The notes beneath the pieces were generated by a model. The model was not told the DNA's origin and did no database searches. It was given only the letters and a program-made list of their open reading frames with translations. A stretch of DNA of 64,000 nucleotides from Plutella xylostella (lineage: Eukaryota > Arthropoda > Insecta > Lepidoptera > Plutellidae), in NCBI RefSeq assembly GCF_932276165.1, contig NC_063998.1:7948501-8012500 (forward strand), given 5' to 3'. Of this stretch, positions 59,871 to 64,000 are shown piece by piece. How positions within the stretch are numbered: position 1 is the stretch's first letter; every line of letters begins with the position of its first letter. A program made the translations under genes and the position numbers.

Positions 59871-61233
59871 AAAAAATATTTATTACTCTATTCGAAAATA
59901 AACTTAATATATTTACACATAAGGTTTGCCCTTAAACTCATTTGGCCCTACGCTTCCCCGTTACAAGACCATTGTAGGAGTCTCTCGGCTTTTCTCTAAA
60001 ATCGGTCGCTGTGGTCATATTACAACTAGTGTGATTGGTCCCTGGATGTCCGCACAGCTAGCCCACAAAAGAACTGTGTTCTTAGGAGGTTCCGCTGTGA
60101 CACAATCGCAAGGGATGTCGTACAAAAATCGCTGTCAATGAAGGCAACTCGGTCCGGCTCGCACTAAGCCAGCAATGCACAATCAACACCAAAGTTCGAC
60201 CGTGAACCAATCGTTGAGCGTCGCCTTGAGAACTCCATCCATTGGTTTGTAGATCCCAACCCCGTAACGATTTTCCTTATAACAGAATATAAGTCGAAGT
60301 ACATTTTTATACATGAAAATTGTAATAGTTGACAAAACTTTTAACAAGTACTCGTAACAGTAAAGAAATTAACATTGTGCTGGTTTTGAATTCATTCACA
60401 AACAATATTTTAATATTATTAATTATAATGTATGATATTTTACTAAATGTATTGCTCTAGTTCAGTTCTGCTTTCTATTTAAGTATAACAATATAGAAAG
60501 TTTAATTTAAAAATATTCTGGCAGCATGCATACAATAAAAATCTTTGATAGAAAGGAATGGAATCAACATCTATAAGTTATTGTAGTAAGTACTGTTGAG
60601 TGGACTTGACCAATAAGAAAAGAGATTAAACAAAATGGCCACTGGGCTAACCAATTACAAGAGAGCTTTTAGGAACAATCAACAGACTTCAAGTTCAAGA
60701 ATTTTAACTATAGCACGCTATATAGCTACAAACATGCCTTGGAAACCTAAATTTAAAATATTCTTTGCACGATAATACGATGAATGATTTGACTTTACCT
60801 TATTACATGATATGCATATGATTGCACATTGAAGTATTTTTTTATATTTAGAAGTCTTAGAGTAATTTGAATTTAAACACAGACATCAAATCGCAACAAA
60901 TGCAAGAACAAAGATCATGGAAAATTCAAAACCTAAACTATTCTAATATTTTCAAAACTTTACTGTACTTTGGAACTTTGACTTAGTTTTAAAACTAAAC
61001 TTTTAAATCTTCTATTTTCTCTCTTCATGTTCATTATTTTGAAATTAAAATTAATTTTCCAGGTAACAATGTAACAATTTTAGTTACAATCAATTAACCA
61101 CACATTAAAATTGAATCCGATCGGATTCTGACATCACCAATCCGAATAAATTCAGCAGCTTCTCAGCTTACACTCTATTCTCTATGTACACATGTTGGGC
61201 ACAGCCTCAGTCAAGTCTTCTTAATTTGGCAGG
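59871..61233 (-). other. Probable NXF1 3' untranslated region
   Basis: Follows the NXF1 stop codon. On the minus strand the AATAAA complement at 59879-59884 is a plausible polyadenylation signal, but AT-rich DNA offers others. About 59910-60310 is clearly GC-richer and open for 71 codons on the plus strand (MPLNSFGPTLPRYKTIVGVS...). I do not recognise that frame, and it may be an old repeat within the UTR. Confidence 0.35.
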
Positions 61234-61333
61234 TTATTTCACGAAAGCTTCCGGTGGTATTTTCCCTTCCGACTGCAGCTGGTTGAAAATGAAGAGCGCC
61301 CGTTGGAGGTCCCAGCCAGTTTCTTGAAGGCAG
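61234..61333 (-). CDS. NXF1 last exon: C-terminal half of the TAP-C domain
   Basis: NXF1 is the main mRNA export receptor; its TAP-C (UBA-like) domain binds FG repeats of nucleoporins at the nuclear pore. The exon has acceptor TTTTTAG|CTGCC (AG at 61335-61334), one nucleotide finishing an Asn codon, then 32 codons: CLQETGWDLQRALFIFNQLQ, SEGKIPPEAFVK, stop TAA at 61236-61234. The W-D and A-F-I-F positions, and the IP..AF.K ending right before the stop, are the hallmarks of the NXF1 C-terminus. Spliced to 61841-62010 it gives a complete TAP-C domain. Confidence 0.95.
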
Positions 61334-61840
61334 CTAAAAATAAAGAAAAGATAAATTAATATTCGAAATTGACATATCCCCACATATTTATATTTATTTA
61401 TTTATTTTACATGTTATTTGTCATGTTTTTGTTTTGTTGAACCAAAGAACTACTTCCGATTCATAACGGAACCTCTGTTGTGCAATCGTAAAACCGAATA
61501 TCAGTTGTACGGAAAGTGTCGCCATCTATTGACAATAATACTCTCTGCTCCTTAACATCCCGCAAGTTAACTGGTAGAAACATCTCTTAGAATTTAGCCC
61601 TCCCGGTTGCATAATATATTATCATTGTAAATGATCCAGTAAACGTTCAACAAACGAATACATTCCACTAAAGGATTCTCCATGTGTGTTCATCAACCGG
61701 CATCATTAGTTTTATGCTTCCGCCGCACTCTGGGCAGTCAGCGAATGACGCTTATCTTACACAGTGACAAGCCCTAGGTCAAAGATTACTGCTATAGCGT
61801 TTGCCACCTACACACCAAAAACACTTAAAAACACACTCAC

Positions 61841-62010
61841 TTCATGCTCCAATGCTGGTTCATGCCAGTCTGTTGGCTCAATAACGCCATGGCTTGCATC
61901 TTGGCAGCTTCGTCGCCGCCCGCGGCGGGGGCGGGGGCGGGCGCGGGTGCGGGGGCCGGGGCTGATGATGTTGAAGCCTCGGGTAGAGATGTGGCGAACG
62001 CCTCGTCTCT
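61841..62010 (-). CDS. NXF1 exon: Ala/Pro linker and start of the TAP-C domain
   Basis: 170 nt; acceptor CCACTTACAG|AGAGAC, donor AGCATGAA|GTGAGT, entry phase 0, exit after 2 nt. It reads RDEAFATSLPEASTSSAP, then an (AP)n run, AAGGDEAAKMQAMALLSQQ, TGMNQHWSMN. The last part is helix 1 of the TAP-C domain (family pattern: F..Q.GMN..WS..CL). The preceding (AP)n run, encoded by a GC-rich (CCCGCC)n tract at about 61919-61955, is a flexible linker between the NTF2-like and TAP-C domains and is likely length-variable between alleles. A shadow frame on the plus strand of the same DNA is not a gene. Confidence 0.95.
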
Positions 62011-62416
62011 CTGTAAGTGGAAGGGTTATGTTACTTGATGCAGATATGTGTGTCGCATTTTCATGTTAGAAATTAGTAGTAATTTCAGCAAGTCGAAAAA
62101 GTGATTAGCTATATTACAGCTATATTAAAACTTTTGAAAGGCTGCACGGATACGTACTGACTCAAGTCTGACTTGGTCCTTCCATTTCTTCCATTTTGCT
62201 TTGGAGACTCAGGGATTAATCAGATAACCCCTTTTTAAGGGTAAACAAACAAACATAGGACTCGTCAGTTGCCTCTATCATCTGTACCTTTCTACGCGAA
62301 CGCAGACTAGTACCAGACTTTATATGGCTGTGGGATATCATGTTTTGAAAGACTGAAGGTCCAAAGCAAATGAAATATTTAAACTTACTCTGCCATATAG
62401 GGTTAAAAGACCTTAC

Positions 62417-62581
62417 CTGTTGCCTAGTAGTATTAGTAATGAACAGCATATCATTCACTATGGAGAACCCGCCGCTGCCGTTGGGCACGATCGTGAACGT
62501 GCGATGGAAGTTGCGAGTGGGCGTGTTCACTGTCACCGTCTCCTTGAAGACGCCACTCATTGTCAGCACTATCAGCGTCGG
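62417..62581 (-). CDS. NXF1 exon: end of the NTF2-like domain
   Basis: 165 nt, phase 0 to 0; acceptor CTCTCTTCCAG|CCGACG, donor CAACAG|GTAAGG. It reads PTLIVLTMSGVFKETVTVNT, PTRNFHRTFTIVPNGSGGFS, IVNDMLFITNTTRQQ. The GVFKE, F.RTF...P and IVND.LFI..T blocks are the last strands of the NXF1 NTF2-like domain, which pairs with NXT1 (p15). The encoded strands follow directly on those of the exon at 63645. Confidence 0.95.
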
Positions 62582-63644
62582 CTGGAAGAGAGGGTCACTG
62601 TTAGAGATATTATGATTATAAGTACAGAAAACTAATTACGAGTTACGTAGGTTTAGTATATTATTTAGGGAAATCTATGAAACTTTAGATACAAAGTGGC
62701 GCCTCTTGCGGAATTTGCCGTGAAACTTTTTGCAGAAAATGTATGCAGATAACAGAAGAAACCATAAGCGTATACACGCTTCATGCGTTTGTATATTCAA
62801 TGCAAACGCAAGCATCAGCCTCTACGGAGGCGTCAACGTGCGTTCATATCACACTCATCTTCAAAAATGGCTGCGCCGCATTCATGCCGAAACGCGATAT
62901 AGAGACGTTTATCTATATAGATAACGAACCCGTGTAGCGTCAGCTGCTGCTATATAGTTATACGTACGTTGCTACCGCTTCAATAGACGCGTTTGTATCA
63001 TTAATGCAAACGCACAACCATCAGCGTATATTGAGCCGTCGCAGCGCGTTCCTTGTGTTTGTGTGTATTTCTTGTGCTATACCTTTAAAACCACAGATAC
63101 AGCCTTATAATACTTACAGTAAACACATGCAGGTCCACGGCTCAGCCCATGAGGTGGTGCTTGGTGCTTGCAGGTCGGACAGGAAGCTCACGTAGCTCGG
63201 CCGCTACACGCTGCTTATAGTGAAGCATGCTTCTTAAAGCATAGCGCACGATGTATTTGAGACGCGCAGACGCCGGGTGTATACGCAGCTACAGCGTAAT
63301 TTAAAGACTATGGTAACCAAATCATACGTAATGATCGTGAAACTCGCTTCGTGATACTCTGCTGCCGCTACACGGGTCCGTTATCGACGTCGATAAACTC
63401 TTTTATAGCGCATTCAACCAAAAACAGCGCTGTATTTATGGCGAATCGCGATATAGTGACGTTTATCTACGTCGATAACAAACCCATGTAGCGGCAGCTA
63501 CTGCTATATACACACGTTGCTATCGTTTGTATCTTCAATGCAAACGCAACCATCAGTGTCTGCAGCGCCGACGATGCGCATTACTAATCGTCATTTGCGC
63601 GTTTAAAATGTTATGCTATGCCTCTAAAATCACATAACACTCAC
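62582..63644 (-). repeat. NXF1 intron with partial tandem duplication and inverted units
   Basis: The tract 62880-63192 is a diverged copy of 63440-63719, about 540 bp apart: both contain GATATAG(A/T)GACGTTTATC, AACCC(G/A)TGTAGCG(T/G)CAGCT and CAATGCAAACGCA, and both end in the exon sequence. Between them 63359-63407 is an inverted copy of the GTTTATC...CAGCAG segment. The GCGTTTGTAT...CAATGCAAACGCA unit occurs three times (about 62783, 62990, 63529). Confidence 0.75.
63118..63192 (-). pseudogene. Decayed partial copy of the NXF1 NTF2-like exon
   Basis: The minus strand reads GTGAGCTTCCTGTCCGACCT then GC...ACCAAGCACCACCTCATGGG and TGTTTACT|GTAAGTA. It matches the 3' 75 bp of the exon at 63645-63813, including its donor site, which here is even closer to consensus (GTAAGTA). 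The 5' half and the acceptor are missing. Compared with the functional copy there is a 1-bp deletion (CTGCAAGCACC against CTGCCGAGGACC) and several substitutions, so the NXF1 frame is lost. It is not expected to be used, but the retained donor could act as a cryptic site. Confidence 0.85.
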
Positions 63645-63813
63645 AGTAAACACGTGTAAGTCCACGGCAAAGCCCATCAGATCGTGCTTGGTCCTCGGCA
63701 GGTCGGACAGGAAGCTCACGAGCTGCAGCCGCCCCTGCTTGAGGTAGCGCCGCCGGGACTCGCGCTCCGTCACTCGGAGGATGTTGCGGCTGTTCGTTAT
63801 GTAGGCGTTCAGT
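63645..63813 (-). CDS. NXF1 exon: core of the NTF2-like domain
   Basis: 169 nt: one nucleotide of a split codon, then 56 codons; acceptor CTTTTTTCCAG|ACTG, donor TTTACT|GTGAGT. It reads LNAYITNSRNILRVTERESR, RRYLKQGRLQLVSFLSDLPR, TKHDLMGFAVDLHVFT. SRN, the L..GR..VV.FL..LP.T.HD pattern and the F.VD strand are typical of metazoan NXF1 NTF2-like domains. The rest of the gene (RNA-binding and LRR domains) lies beyond the right edge of the window. Confidence 0.95.
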
Positions 63814-63929
63814 CTGGAAAAAAGGAAATAAATTATGTTATTGATGAAGAAAGAAGGAAAAAAATGTTAAGACAATGACGGAGACAACGTGTGCTTATGA
63901 AAGTGGGAAATAATTTTTTTTAAATAAAA

Positions 63930-63998
63930 TTATGTCTGCCTCGGCCTGGGATTGGGACCCTGGGCGCAGCAGTCAATCAGAGTGACCTAACCAGGTTT
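63930..63998 (-). mobile_element. SINE head fragment in an NXF1 intron
   Basis: The complement of a tRNA-like head: CTGGGATTGGGACCCTGGGC, AGCAGTCAATCAGAGTGACC. It is a degenerate relative of the SINE at 6353-6607, cut by the window edge. Confidence 0.55.
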
Positions 63999-64000
63999 GT

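Noticed and set aside
61764..62069. Plus-strand frames over the NXF1 linker exon
   Set aside because: Shadow frames of the (CCCGCC)n tract; the minus strand gives a clear NXF1 protein.

Overview
The window is AT-rich, intron-rich eukaryotic DNA. It is almost certainly from a moth or butterfly (Lepidoptera): the SINE, RTE-type LINE and short TA-flanked inverted-repeat families in it are ones I associate with lepidopteran genomes, and the one gene I can name has an animal-type exon structure. No bacterial-type operon, CRISPR array or genuine tRNA/rRNA gene is visible. Most short open frames in the window are chance or lie inside repeats.

Right end (about 59.9-64 kb, minus strand): the 3' half of a nuclear RNA export factor 1 gene (NXF1/TAP; small bristles in Drosophila). 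Four exons can be placed to the base. Two encode the end of the NTF2-like domain, one an Ala/Pro linker plus the start of the TAP-C (UBA-like) domain, and the last the rest of TAP-C and the stop codon. The intron between the two NTF2-like exons holds a frameshifted, truncated second copy of the upstream exon with its flank, together with inverted-repeat units.

Left and middle (about 1.3-40.4 kb, minus strand): four separated GC-rich exons (39672-40333, 10792-11196, 9507-9603, 1361-1932) whose splice phases fit each other exactly. I read them as one large gene for a Ser/Pro/Arg-rich, mostly disordered protein with Cys-containing stretches. I do not recognise the protein. Its introns reach about 28 kb and carry most of the mobile elements. 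The predicted 3' splice site of the 9.5 kb exon appears to be built from the end of an old inverted-repeat element.

The rest is mobile DNA and its remains: one long intact but 5'-truncated LINE reverse transcriptase (32277-33827), several 3' stubs of RTE and other LINEs, two tRNA-derived SINE families, and at least nine families of short inverted-repeat elements (MITE-like). Many of the latter have TA duplications, and several are nested. The most striking is a 141-bp hairpin element with perfect 49-bp arms (41638-41778) inside an older element. Between the repeats the DNA is AT-rich with no recognisable genes.
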